Shown here: positions 1 through 6,283 of the stretch, in pieces
Position numbering within the stretch: the first letter of the stretch is position 1
Layout of the letters: every line of letters starts with the position of its first letter
NCBI GenBank assembly: GCA_002492075.1
Contig: DKXD01000034.1
Coordinates: forward strand, 1-9,153
Direction of reading: 5' to 3'
DNA: 9,153 nucleotides
Origin: Ruminococcaceae bacterium UBA7135
GTDB lineage: Bacteria > Bacillota > Clostridia > Oscillospirales > Ruminococcaceae
The notes under the pieces: generated by a model
Database searches by the model: none
The model's input: only the letters and a program-made list of their open reading frames with translations
What the model was told of the DNA's origin: nothing
Position numbers and translations under genes: made by a program

Positions 1-110
1 CATTTTATATTTACAGATATAAAACTATATCGGACATATAAGCTTTGCACATTCCGAAAAACTTGTGTTTGGTTTATACCATCCGAAAAAGTAATATCTG
101 TGAATAATTA
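1..110 (-). other. Leader downstream of the leftward promoter, possibly structured
   Basis: This AT-rich stretch would be the start of the transcript made from the promoter at 112-140. It contains an 8-bp inverted repeat, ACAGATAT (13-20) against ATATCTGT (94-101), which would close almost the whole leader. Inside lie a small GGT/ACC hairpin (71-80) and two copies of CCGAAAAA (54-61 and 83-90). TCCGA (30-34 on the minus strand) could pair with TCGGA from either copy. A minus-strand ATG sits at 3-1 with no clear Shine-Dalgarno, so I do not call a gene start. I match it to no known riboswitch class. Confidence 0.3.
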
Positions 111-111
111 C

Positions 112-140
112 ATTATAAATCCATCTAATAAAAATGTCAA
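112..140 (-). promoter_or_regulatory. Consensus sigma-A promoter reading out of the left edge
   Basis: On the minus strand, -35 TTGACA (140-135) and -10 TATAAT (117-112) are separated by exactly 17 bases, a perfect match to the housekeeping consensus. It lies downstream of nrdG and points the same way, so it should drive the next gene beyond the left edge. The expected start of transcription is near position 105. Confidence 0.75.
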
Positions 141-192
141 GAGAATTTTATTGCGCATTTTGCCGAATTTTTACAAAAAACGCCCCGCCAAT

Positions 193-681
193 TCAGTCAA
201 AAAGCACTATTTTTTTGAGACGCATCGTTTCACGAACATCAATAACGCGCTGATTGGGGCTGCCTTTCCAATGCAGCTTAGGGTCGCACTGAGCCAGGAT
301 AAACTCGCCGTCAACGATAACATCGCAATATGAAACGACCTCTAAGTTCTTTATCTCCTCAAACGTGAAGCCCGTGTACAGCCAAACAGTCTTATCGGGG
401 AACAGCTCGCGGCATTTCTTCGCAAGTCTTGTCACCTCGGCGCGGTTCTGTGGGTGAAGCGGGTCTCCCCCGCTGAATGTCACTCCGCTTATATAATCGG
501 GCGCGAGCTTCTCGAAAAGCTCCCGCTCCGCCGCCCCGTCAAACGGTATACCGCCGTCGATATCCCATGTTATCGGATTCTGACAGCCCTCGCAGCAATG
601 AGTACACCCGGCTACCCAAAGCACTGTGCGCAGCCCGTCGCCGTTTAGCATATCATCGGTGGTTATGTTATGATAACGCAC
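193..681 (-). CDS. nrdG: Anaerobic ribonucleoside-triphosphate reductase activating protein (NrdG)
   Basis: This is the radical-SAM activase that uses a [4Fe-4S] cluster and S-adenosylmethionine to make the glycyl radical on NrdD; it acts in the cytoplasm without oxygen. The 162-residue product has the cluster motif C26-x3-C30-x2-C33, followed by QNP, and a SAM-binding GGDPL motif at residues 71-75 (within TFSGGDPL). The length is normal for the family. The start is a GTG at 681, preceded by GGAGG inside the last codons of the SUKH gene; the SUKH stop lies only two bases upstream. nrdG normally follows nrdD directly, but here two unrelated genes sit between them. Translation is probably coupled to the SUKH gene. 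No intrinsic terminator is visible after the stop. Confidence 0.96.
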   Translation of the reverse strand: MRYHNITTDDMLNGDGLRTVLWVAGCTHCCEGCQNPITWDIDGGIPFDGAAERELFEKLAPDYISGVTFSGGDPLHPQNRAEVTRLAKKCRELFPDKTVWLYTGFTFEEIKNLEVVSYCDVIVDGEFILAQCDPKLHWKGSPNQRVIDVRETMRLKKIVLFD

Positions 682-683
682 TT

Positions 684-1265
684 TTAATCCTCCATGATAA
701 AATCAAAACCGTAATCTATCAACATTTTAAGGTACTCGTCAAAGCTGTTGGCAATAACGCTCACCTCGTCGGGATCGTGAACATACATCACTATTTGTCC
801 ATACTTTCCGCTGTCGGACGGAGAGAAGTCAATGAATAACTGCGATGTACCTCCGTTGTTCATACAATCGGAGAAATGCAGCCACTTTCCTTTCCGTGAA
901 TCGTTTATCAGCCGCTTGTCCCGATCACCGAATTCTCCGTCGATTATCTCATCAATTCCCGCGGGAATCCCGGCGTGCCTCGCCATTTGCTCCGCCGAAA
1001 GCAAATAATACGGATACTCTTTAAGCTTTGAGCCGAGAAAATACAAGCAGCGTTTTCTACCCGCGTACTCCCGATGATAAGTACCGTCAACGTGTTTCAG
1101 AAGCCAAATCAGGCTTTCTGGCGTATCGGGGAACTTCTCTTGTAAAAGGGAAATATCCTTATCGCTTGCACCGTGTGCCACACTCATAAATTCTGTCCAC
1201 TTATCGCCGCAGCGCTCCGCGTAAGCCTTTTTCAATCCCTCAAAATATTCTTCGGCAATTTGCAT
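684..1265 (-). CDS. SMI1/KNR4 (SUKH) family protein
   Basis: This 193-residue protein has the SUKH layout: an N-terminal helix, then GASDKDISLLQEKFP (residues 32-46), the SLIWLLKHVDGT segment (51-62), a central strand region, and the C-terminal GKWLHFSDC...QLFIDFSPSDSGKYGQI core (126-158) ending in SFDEYLKML (174-182). Known SUKH proteins are often immunity proteins that bind and block secreted polymorphic toxins; others are uncharacterised. The frame is open upstream to 1328, but that extension translates a remnant of the nrdD tail. The ATG at 1265 has AGGAG five bases upstream, so I start there. The gene sits between a small membrane-protein gene and nrdG. Its own role is not known; toxin immunity is an inference from the family, and no toxin is visible nearby. 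Confidence 0.88.
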   Translation of the reverse strand: MQIAEEYFEGLKKAYAERCGDKWTEFMSVAHGASDKDISLLQEKFPDTPESLIWLLKHVDGTYHREYAGRKRCLYFLGSKLKEYPYYLLSAEQMARHAGIPAGIDEIIDGEFGDRDKRLINDSRKGKWLHFSDCMNNGGTSQLFIDFSPSDSGKYGQIVMYVHDPDEVSVIANSFDEYLKMLIDYGFDFIMED

Positions 1266-1267
1266 AA

Positions 1268-1332
1268 ATACTCCTTCTGTCCGCGATCTCCGCCATTTTC
1301 GCCACGTTAAGGCGTGGTGTATCGCCATTAAC
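1268..1332 (-). pseudogene. Remnant copy of the 3' end of nrdD
   Basis: Read on the minus strand in the nrdD frame, this segment gives VNGDTPRLNVAKMAEIADRR plus S, against VKGDTRLNAAKMAEIADRRS at residues 690-709 of the intact NrdD. I count 55 identities in 62 aligned bases and one extra in-frame codon (CCA, proline). Four of the seven differences are synonymous. The match begins four bases after the stop of the membrane-protein gene and ends right at the SUKH ribosome binding site and start. It lacks the radical glycine and zinc cysteines, and has no stop where nrdD stops, so it codes for nothing functional. It looks like the end of another nrdD allele left at a recombination junction. Confidence 0.85.
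1271..1275 (-). promoter_or_regulatory. Ribosome binding site of the SUKH gene
   Basis: AGGAG lies five bases before the ATG at 1265 and fixes that start over the upstream in-frame ATG at 1328. It comes from the AGA AGG AGT codons of the nrdD-tail remnant. Confidence 0.75.
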
Positions 1333-1336
1333 GATC

Positions 1337-1963
1337 CTAGTCCGAGTTTACCTCGGCTATCGGCTCGGGCAAAGTAACAGCATCGATCTTAAACAGCAAA
1401 GCCCCAATAAGCAGTGCACAGGAAACATACCTAAGCACGTCCCCGAACGACAATAACAGTACCGCATTGTCAATCTCGCTGACGGACGGCAGCATTGAAC
1501 CGAAATACACCGCGCCGCTTACGGAAAGCGCGATAACAGCTATTTTTTTCGAGCGCAAACACCCCGTCTGCACCAAAATCAATGTCAAGGCGGCGCAAAC
1601 GGCACATCCGCACAAAACCCACCCGCCCGAAGCAATATGGGTAAAACTCTCGTAAAGCCGAAGAAGCGGTACGCACAACCAACCCGCAATTAAAGTCCAC
1701 AAATTTCTCCGCGCCAATAACACTCCCACGATTGGAAGCGCGCGGGAAACAAATAACAGAATATCATCAATAAGAAAAAGAACGAAAAATTCACGCGTAC
1801 CCATTCCAAAGGTGTCTCCGATAATATTCCCGAAAAACGGGATGTGGTTTTTAAGCAAAAGACAATGCATTAAGGTGATCGCCGCAAACTGCAATACCAT
1901 ACAAACCGCTGCGGCAGTAAACATTCGGGAGCCCTTGGGAATTATATACGCCTTTTTCCTCAT
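1337..1963 (-). CDS. Small multi-pass membrane protein of unknown function
   Basis: I do not recognise this protein. It is about 208 residues long and largely hydrophobic. Counting from the GTG at 1966, it has about six likely membrane segments, near residues 16-38, 58-84, 88-104, 115-135, 141-160 and 167-192. A basic N-terminus (MRKKAYIIPKGSR) suggests that end stays in the cytoplasm; the C-terminal tail is acidic (EPIAEVNSD). No enzyme motif is evident. I prefer the ATG at 1963: it shares one base with the nrdD stop (TGATG) and has AGGAG six bases upstream. The GTG at 1966 is possible but too close to that site. The gene lies between nrdD and the SUKH gene and is bracketed by two copies of the nrdD tail, so it may be a mobile or exchangeable passenger. 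A functional link with the SUKH protein is only a guess. Confidence 0.75.
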   Translation of the reverse strand: MRKKAYIIPKGSRMFTAAAVCMVLQFAAITLMHCLLLKNHIPFFGNIIGDTFGMGTREFFVLFLIDDILLFVSRALPIVGVLLARRNLWTLIAGWLCVPLLRLYESFTHIASGGWVLCGCAVCAALTLILVQTGCLRSKKIAVIALSVSGAVYFGSMLPSVSEIDNAVLLLSFGDVLRYVSCALLIGALLFKIDAVTLPEPIAEVNSD

Positions 1964-4095
1964 CACATACTCCTTCTGTCCGCGATCTCTGCCATTTTCG
2001 CGGCGTTAAGGCGCGTATCACCCTTGACCCGCGAATAGCTGAGATAGCCATTCATACGGTCTATCTTGGTGAGATTTCGGCTGCCGCATTTGGGGCAAAC
2101 GTCCATTTCAAGCTGCTCGTAGCCGCAGTCGTCGCAATACGCGAGCGACAGGTTCACGCCTTCATAGAAGCCGTTTTTCATGGCGCGGCGAACAAGGCTC
2201 TTTACAGCACCCTTGTTGTAGTCAATAGGATAACGCACATACTGTATCTTGCCGCCGTTGAAGAGGTTCCAGAAGCGCTTTTCGCGATCCTGCTTTTCTA
2301 TCGGCGTAAGATCTTCGGCAACATGGCAGTGGAACGAATTGGAAACATACTCTCTGTCCGAAACGTTTTCAATTATTCCATACTTTTTGCGGAACTGCTG
2401 TATCTGCAAGCCGCAAAGGTTCTCCGCGGGCGTGCCGTAAATAGCATACAGATGACCGTCCTCTTGCTTGAAATCGTTTATCCGCTTGTTTATAAACTCC
2501 ATGGTTTTAAGCGCGAAACTGCCGTCCTCGGCTATGGACTTCTTGTCGGCGATCTGCTCAAGCTCGTTGAGTGCGGTTATGCCGAAGCTTGCCGTCGCCG
2601 CTTTAAGCAATGGCTTTATCTTATCGTGTATGCCAAGATGTCCGCCCAGGAAACCGCCCTCGCAGTATGCGAGAGGGTTGGTGGACGCTTTCATCTCGCC
2701 GAGATAGTCATAGGTCTTGCAGTGTATCTTTCTTATAAGATTGAGGTAGTAGTCCAGCACCTCAAAGAAATCCTTGCCCTCCTGCAACGATTTCGCATAG
2801 ATCATCGGCAAATGCAAAGAAACTGCGCCAATGTTGAATCGCCCAACGAAGATCGGCTTATCCTCGTCGTCTGCGGGCTCCATACCGCCGCGCTCAAACC
2901 ACGGTGAAAGGAACGCCCTGCACCCCATAGGACTGATTATTCTGCCGTATTTCTTATACATAGACGCAACATAGCCCTCTCCCGTAAGCGACAACCAATC
3001 GGGATACATCGCCTTTTGAGAGCACTCGATACCCGCCTCGAACACGTCCTCCAGCTCGCCGCCGGGTCCGTGGAGATTTTCATCATACAGGAACACAATT
3101 TTCGGGAACAGAACGGGCTTTTTGCAGGTTTTCTTGCCTTGACCGTTCTTGCGGACTTCAAGCATTATCTTGCAAGCCATTTTCGCGAATCTTCCTCTGC
3201 CAACGCCCGCCGTCATCGTAATGAACGGATAATCGCCGCGTGAGGAGCTTACAGAATTGAACTTATACTCCCAGCCTTGAAAGCCCTGACGGAAATCCGT
3301 TTCAACGTCTTTCATAGCTTCACGGTCAGCGATCTCATCGGTTACGCCCAAGCTCTTATAACGTTCAAACTGCTTGTCGTAGGATTTCTGTGCATACGGC
3401 TCCAGAAGCTCGTCCACGCTCGCCACGGTGAACCCACCGTACTGCTGAGAAGCCGCCGCAAGCGTAACATCGCCGATAACGTCAAACGCAACCGCAAGGG
3501 TCTTAGGTTCGTTGTACCAGAGGTTTCCCATTTCAAAGCCGCCCTCCATAACGCTCTTCATATCGAACAGGCAGCAGTTCATGGTATCGCGTCTGGCGCT
3601 CATATCATGAACATAAATATATCCGTCGCGGCAAGCCTGAAGCTCCTCGGCAGTCATAAAAAACTTCTGATACAGCGATTTGTTAAGTTCGTTGAAGATA
3701 AGGGAGCGCTTTGTGGAAACCAACGCGGAATCCGAATTGGAGTTTTCTTTATCGCCGATATACATGATCGACTGCGACTTTACATAAACATCGTCAAGCA
3801 TGTGCACGAAGTCTTGCTTATAGTTGCGGTAGTCCTTATAGCTTTTCGCCACGGCGGGATTTGTTTCTTCCAAAGCGCTTTCCACGATGTTGTGCATTTG
3901 TGCAATGGAAATTTCTTCCTTGTTGTTCTGCTCGCTGACAGTCTGCGCCTTATCGGTGACAAACTTGCAGATAAAACCCAACTCCTCGGACGAAAAATTA
4001 TACATCACACGCGCCGCCGATTTGTTTACAGCATTAACTACCTTCTGTACGTCAAAATCCTCCAAAGTATTGTCTTTCTTAACGACCCTTATCAT
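1963..4095 (-). CDS. nrdD: Anaerobic ribonucleoside-triphosphate reductase (class III, NrdD)
   Basis: This glycyl-radical enzyme reduces ribonucleoside triphosphates to deoxynucleotides under anaerobic conditions. The 710-residue product starts with an ATP-cone allosteric domain (about residues 1-95, MIRVVKKDN...). The catalytic barrel follows, with TMNCC (171-175) and SPMGCR containing the likely thiyl-radical cysteine C392. A C-terminal zinc site has C654, C657, C667 and C670, and the radical glycine is G683 in RMNGYL. All key residues are present, so the enzyme should be active. The ATG at 4095 fits the ATP-cone start, but its purine-rich site GGGG (4108-4111) is unusually far, 12 bases. 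Its leader of about 135 bases holds a hairpin. The stop overlaps the membrane-protein gene, and its activase gene nrdG lies two genes further on. Confidence 0.97.
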   Translation of the reverse strand: MIRVVKKDNTLEDFDVQKVVNAVNKSAARVMYNFSSEELGFICKFVTDKAQTVSEQNNKEEISIAQMHNIVESALEETNPAVAKSYKDYRNYKQDFVHMLDDVYVKSQSIMYIGDKENSNSDSALVSTKRSLIFNELNKSLYQKFFMTAEELQACRDGYIYVHDMSARRDTMNCCLFDMKSVMEGGFEMGNLWYNEPKTLAVAFDVIGDVTLAAASQQYGGFTVASVDELLEPYAQKSYDKQFERYKSLGVTDEIADREAMKDVETDFRQGFQGWEYKFNSVSSSRGDYPFITMTAGVGRGRFAKMACKIMLEVRKNGQGKKTCKKPVLFPKIVFLYDENLHGPGGELEDVFEAGIECSQKAMYPDWLSLTGEGYVASMYKKYGRIISPMGCRAFLSPWFERGGMEPADDEDKPIFVGRFNIGAVSLHLPMIYAKSLQEGKDFFEVLDYYLNLIRKIHCKTYDYLGEMKASTNPLAYCEGGFLGGHLGIHDKIKPLLKAATASFGITALNELEQIADKKSIAEDGSFALKTMEFINKRINDFKQEDGHLYAIYGTPAENLCGLQIQQFRKKYGIIENVSDREYVSNSFHCHVAEDLTPIEKQDREKRFWNLFNGGKIQYVRYPIDYNKGAVKSLVRRAMKNGFYEGVNLSLAYCDDCGYEQLEMDVCPKCGSRNLTKIDRMNGYLSYSRVKGDTRLNAAKMAEIADRRSM
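1967..2028 (-). repeat. nrdD-tail direct repeat, intact copy
   Basis: This is the last 21 codons of nrdD (residues 690-710, less one base), the counterpart of the remnant at 1268-1332. The two copies are in the same orientation and offset by 699 bases. One repeat unit equals the membrane-protein gene plus one nrdD tail. Confidence 0.85.
1970..1974 (-). promoter_or_regulatory. Ribosome binding site of the membrane-protein gene
   Basis: AGGAG lies inside the final codons of nrdD, six bases before the ATG at 1963. With the TGATG stop/start overlap it points to coupled translation. Confidence 0.7.
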
Positions 4096-4104
4096 TATAT
4101 TGCC

Positions 4105-4117
4105 ATTCCCCTTTTAT
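4105..4117 (-). promoter_or_regulatory. Oddly placed ribosome binding site of nrdD
   Basis: The minus strand reads ATAAAAGGGGAAT, the only purine-rich stretch before nrdD. Its last G is 12 bases from the ATG. An ATG immediately after it (4106) opens a three-codon reading frame whose TAA overlaps the nrdD ATG. The GGGGAA part is complementary to the first arm of the leader hairpin at 4167-4187. Confidence 0.4.
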
Positions 4118-4166
4118 ATTATTAGCAGATTAAGCTTATTGTTTACAAAAGCCTTAATTAAACATA

Positions 4167-4187
4167 TTCCCCGCTGTGAACGGGGAA
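4167..4187 (-). repeat. Hairpin in the nrdD leader
   Basis: TTCCCCG (4167-4173) and CGGGGAA (4181-4187) form a 7-bp stem around a 7-base loop. It sits inside the predicted nrdD leader, about 45 bases after the likely transcription start. No U-rich run follows it, so a classical terminator is unlikely. Its arms match the central part of the hairpin before recQ at 6202-6226. Confidence 0.6.
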
Positions 4188-4237
4188 AAGCCGAATAAAA
4201 TGCGATTTAACTTACAACAGCTTGTGCTTACACATAT

Positions 4238-4266
4238 ATTGTACCACATTCTGTTGTTTAATTCAA
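4238..4266 (-). promoter_or_regulatory. Promoter of nrdD with extended -10
   Basis: On the minus strand, -35 TTGAAT (4266-4261) and -10 TACAAT (4243-4238) are 17 bases apart, and TGG directly before the -10 gives an extended -10 element. Transcription should start near 4231, giving a leader of about 135 bases. The -10 lies inside an inverted repeat, ACAACAG (4214-4220) and CTGTTGT (4251-4257). A further TTGT-N8-ACAA dyad lies upstream at 4288-4303. Either could be an operator for oxygen or dNTP control, but I cannot name the regulator. Confidence 0.65.
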
Positions 4267-4322
4267 GGGGTTTTGCTGTTTATTATTTTGTCATATTTAA
4301 CAAATTTTGACGAATAATTTCA

Positions 4323-6161
4323 TTATGTACGAGTTTTAAGGTAATTGTTAATTTCTTCCACAAAGATTTTTCCATAGCGTTCCGCTTTTCTGGCGCCAAC
4401 GCCCGAAACCGAAAGAAATTCCTGTTGATTTTTCGGAAGAAGCGCACACATACTCCACAGCGCCGAATCCGCAAATACAACGTAAGGCGGCACGCCGAGA
4501 GAGCTCGCCTGCTTTTTACGTAATTCTCGAAGACGCTCGAACAGCTCGGGGTTTTGATGCTGCTCGTCCGCTTTGGTAACGATCTTTTTCGGAACAGACG
4601 CTTTTTGCAGGTAGCGTTTGTTTACTCGCATCATAAGCCGCTGCTTTGACTTGATAAACACATCCGCTTTCGGCAAAAGAACGCACACATGATTGTCGTT
4701 ATCGGATGTGAAATAGCCCTCGGATTCGAGGTATTCCATGATACCGCGTATTCGCGAACGGTCGTCGCCGCGCATTATTCCGTAGGTGGACAGCGACGTC
4801 AAGCCCCATTCCTCAAGCTTTTTGTCCTCGCTTCCCGTAAGTATCGCGCACACCCGCGCCTTTCCGAGCGGAAATCCGCGCTGTTTCAAGCGAAAAATGC
4901 ACGAAAGTATCTTCTGCGCGTCTAACGTCACGTCCACTAACTCGAAATCCCCGATGCAATTTGAGCAATTGCCGCAGTCGCCGTCGATTTGTTCACCAAA
5001 ATAATCAAGGATAAATCTTCGCAGACATCCGCGCGTCTTCGCATAGCTCTCCATTTTGCGAAGCCGCTTGAAATCACGCTTGATAAGCTCTTCCCGATCC
5101 TCGGCGGACATATTCTCGTCCTCATGACCCGCGTTTATCATATACTCCGCCAGCTTCACGTCGTCATAACCATAAAACATAATGCACCGCGCCGGCTCAC
5201 CGTCACGTCCCGCTCTGCCCGCCTCCTGATAGTAGCTTTCGATATCCTTTGGCATATTGTAATGCAGCACCAGCGACACATTGGACTTGTCGATACCCAT
5301 TCCAAACGCGTTTGTGGCGACTATCACGTCTAAACGGTCATACAGGAAATCGTCCTGAACAGCAGTGCGCTCCTCCTTGGACATACCGGCGTGGTATGCT
5401 CCCGCGGTGATACCATTGCGGTTCAGCAAATCGGCAACCTTTTCCGTGTTTTTTCTTGTTGAACAATACACGATCGCGCTGCCCGTTCGCTCTCTTATAA
5501 CGTCCAGCAGCTCTACGTCCTTGGAAGACGGCTGCCGAACCTCAAAATAGAGGTTGGGGCGGTCAAAGCCCGTGGTAAGCGAGAATGGCTCACGCAGTCC
5601 CAAAAGCCGTATAATGTCGCTTTTTACAACATCGGTGGCTGTCGCGGTAAAAGCCGCTACTACCGGGCGAGTTTGAAAGCTGTTCACAAACTCGCGTATT
5701 TTCAGATACGATGGACGAAAATCCTGACCCCAATGCGACACACAATGCGCCTCGTCCACAGCCACAAGCGGAATGTTGAGCCGTGAACAGAGATTTTGAA
5801 AGCCCTCGGTCTCCAAACGTTCGGGAGCAACGTAAAGCAGCTTCAAACGTCCCTGCTCCGCCATTTGGCACACCGCGAAATATTCCTGAGTGGAAATGGC
5901 GCTGTTGATACACGCAGCTTCTATTCCGTTCTGAACAAGCGCGTTTACCTGATCCTGCATAAGCGAAATAAGCGGCGAGATAACGATAGTCGTGCCGTTC
6001 ATCATCAGCGCGGGCACCTGAAAGCACACGGATTTTCCCGCGCCCGTCGGCATTACGCCAAGACAGTCGCCGCCGCTTAAAATGCGGTCTACAAGCTGCT
6101 CCTGTCCGCCGCGGAACGCCTTGTGACCGAAATATTTTTGCAGAACCTCTGATTTTGTCAT
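4323..6161 (-). CDS. recQ: ATP-dependent DNA helicase RecQ
   Basis: This is a 3'-to-5' superfamily 2 helicase used in recombination, repair and restart of stalled replication. The 612-residue protein is full length. The motor has Walker A MPTGAGKS (37-44), DEAH (136-139), the RecQ aromatic-rich loop SHWGQDFRP (142-150), TATAT-type motif III (172-176) and motif VI QEAGRAGRDG (312-321). The zinc-binding subdomain has C379, C396, C399 and C402. A winged-helix region (about 408-515) and a C-terminal HRDC domain (about 535-612, with the VSGVGARKAERYG core) follow. The ATG at 6161 has AGGA just upstream. The gene stands alone between two spacers, each with a hairpin, and has its own possible promoter. 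Confidence 0.97.
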   Translation of the reverse strand: MTKSEVLQKYFGHKAFRGGQEQLVDRILSGGDCLGVMPTGAGKSVCFQVPALMMNGTTIVISPLISLMQDQVNALVQNGIEAACINSAISTQEYFAVCQMAEQGRLKLLYVAPERLETEGFQNLCSRLNIPLVAVDEAHCVSHWGQDFRPSYLKIREFVNSFQTRPVVAAFTATATDVVKSDIIRLLGLREPFSLTTGFDRPNLYFEVRQPSSKDVELLDVIRERTGSAIVYCSTRKNTEKVADLLNRNGITAGAYHAGMSKEERTAVQDDFLYDRLDVIVATNAFGMGIDKSNVSLVLHYNMPKDIESYYQEAGRAGRDGEPARCIMFYGYDDVKLAEYMINAGHEDENMSAEDREELIKRDFKRLRKMESYAKTRGCLRRFILDYFGEQIDGDCGNCSNCIGDFELVDVTLDAQKILSCIFRLKQRGFPLGKARVCAILTGSEDKKLEEWGLTSLSTYGIMRGDDRSRIRGIMEYLESEGYFTSDNDNHVCVLLPKADVFIKSKQRLMMRVNKRYLQKASVPKKIVTKADEQHQNPELFERLRELRKKQASSLGVPPYVVFADSALWSMCALLPKNQQEFLSVSGVGARKAERYGKIFVEEINNYLKTRT

Positions 6162-6201
6162 TTCCTCACCACAAAAAAATAATCAAATGATCATCCGCGC
6201 G

Positions 6202-6226
6202 AATTCCCCGCCTCGGGCGGGGAATT
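6202..6226 (-). repeat. Perfect GC-rich hairpin before recQ
   Basis: AATTCCCCGCC (6202-6212) and GGCGGGGAATT (6216-6226) form a perfect 11-bp stem with a 3-base loop. It lies between the SUFU-domain gene and recQ. It could end transcription of the upstream operon, but the minus strand continues CGCGCGGATG with no immediate U-run, so a standard intrinsic terminator is doubtful. The likely recQ transcription start falls inside the stem. It shares TTCCCCG/CGGGGAA with the hairpin at 4167-4187. Confidence 0.75.
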
Positions 6227-6229
6227 ACA

Positions 6230-6257
6230 ATTATAAAGCCTCGGATGTTTCGTCCAA
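6230..6257 (-). promoter_or_regulatory. Possible promoter of recQ
   Basis: On the minus strand a perfect -10 TATAAT (6235-6230) lies 16 bases after TTGGAC (6257-6252), a weak -35. It would start transcription near 6223, about 60 bases before the recQ ATG. The -10 is convincing, the -35 less so. Confidence 0.5.
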
Positions 6258-6283
6258 ACGTTCGCGACCCCGGTCTATCACCT

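Noticed and set aside
150..192. Intrinsic terminator after nrdG
   Set aside because: The minus strand has GGCGGGGCG followed by six Ts, but no complementary arm upstream to form a GC stem.
1266..1328. Longer N-terminus for the SUKH protein
   Set aside because: The extension is an out-of-frame reading of the nrdD-tail remnant, and a good ribosome binding site precedes the inner ATG at 1265.
3277..4125. Long plus-strand open frame of 282 codons
   Set aside because: It is antisense to nrdD, whose product is clearly recognisable, and its translation shows no family features.
4228..4243. NrdR box near the nrdD promoter
   Set aside because: The ACACATATATTGT stretch resembles the consensus in part, but it is not a palindrome in the right register and no second box at the expected spacing was found.
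4283..4480. Small minus-strand ORF at the end of recQ
   Set aside because: It overlaps the recQ HRDC coding region in another frame and has no recognisable features.
6202..6226. Standard terminator of the upp operon
   Set aside because: The stem is excellent, but no U-run follows directly on the minus strand; kept as a hairpin only.
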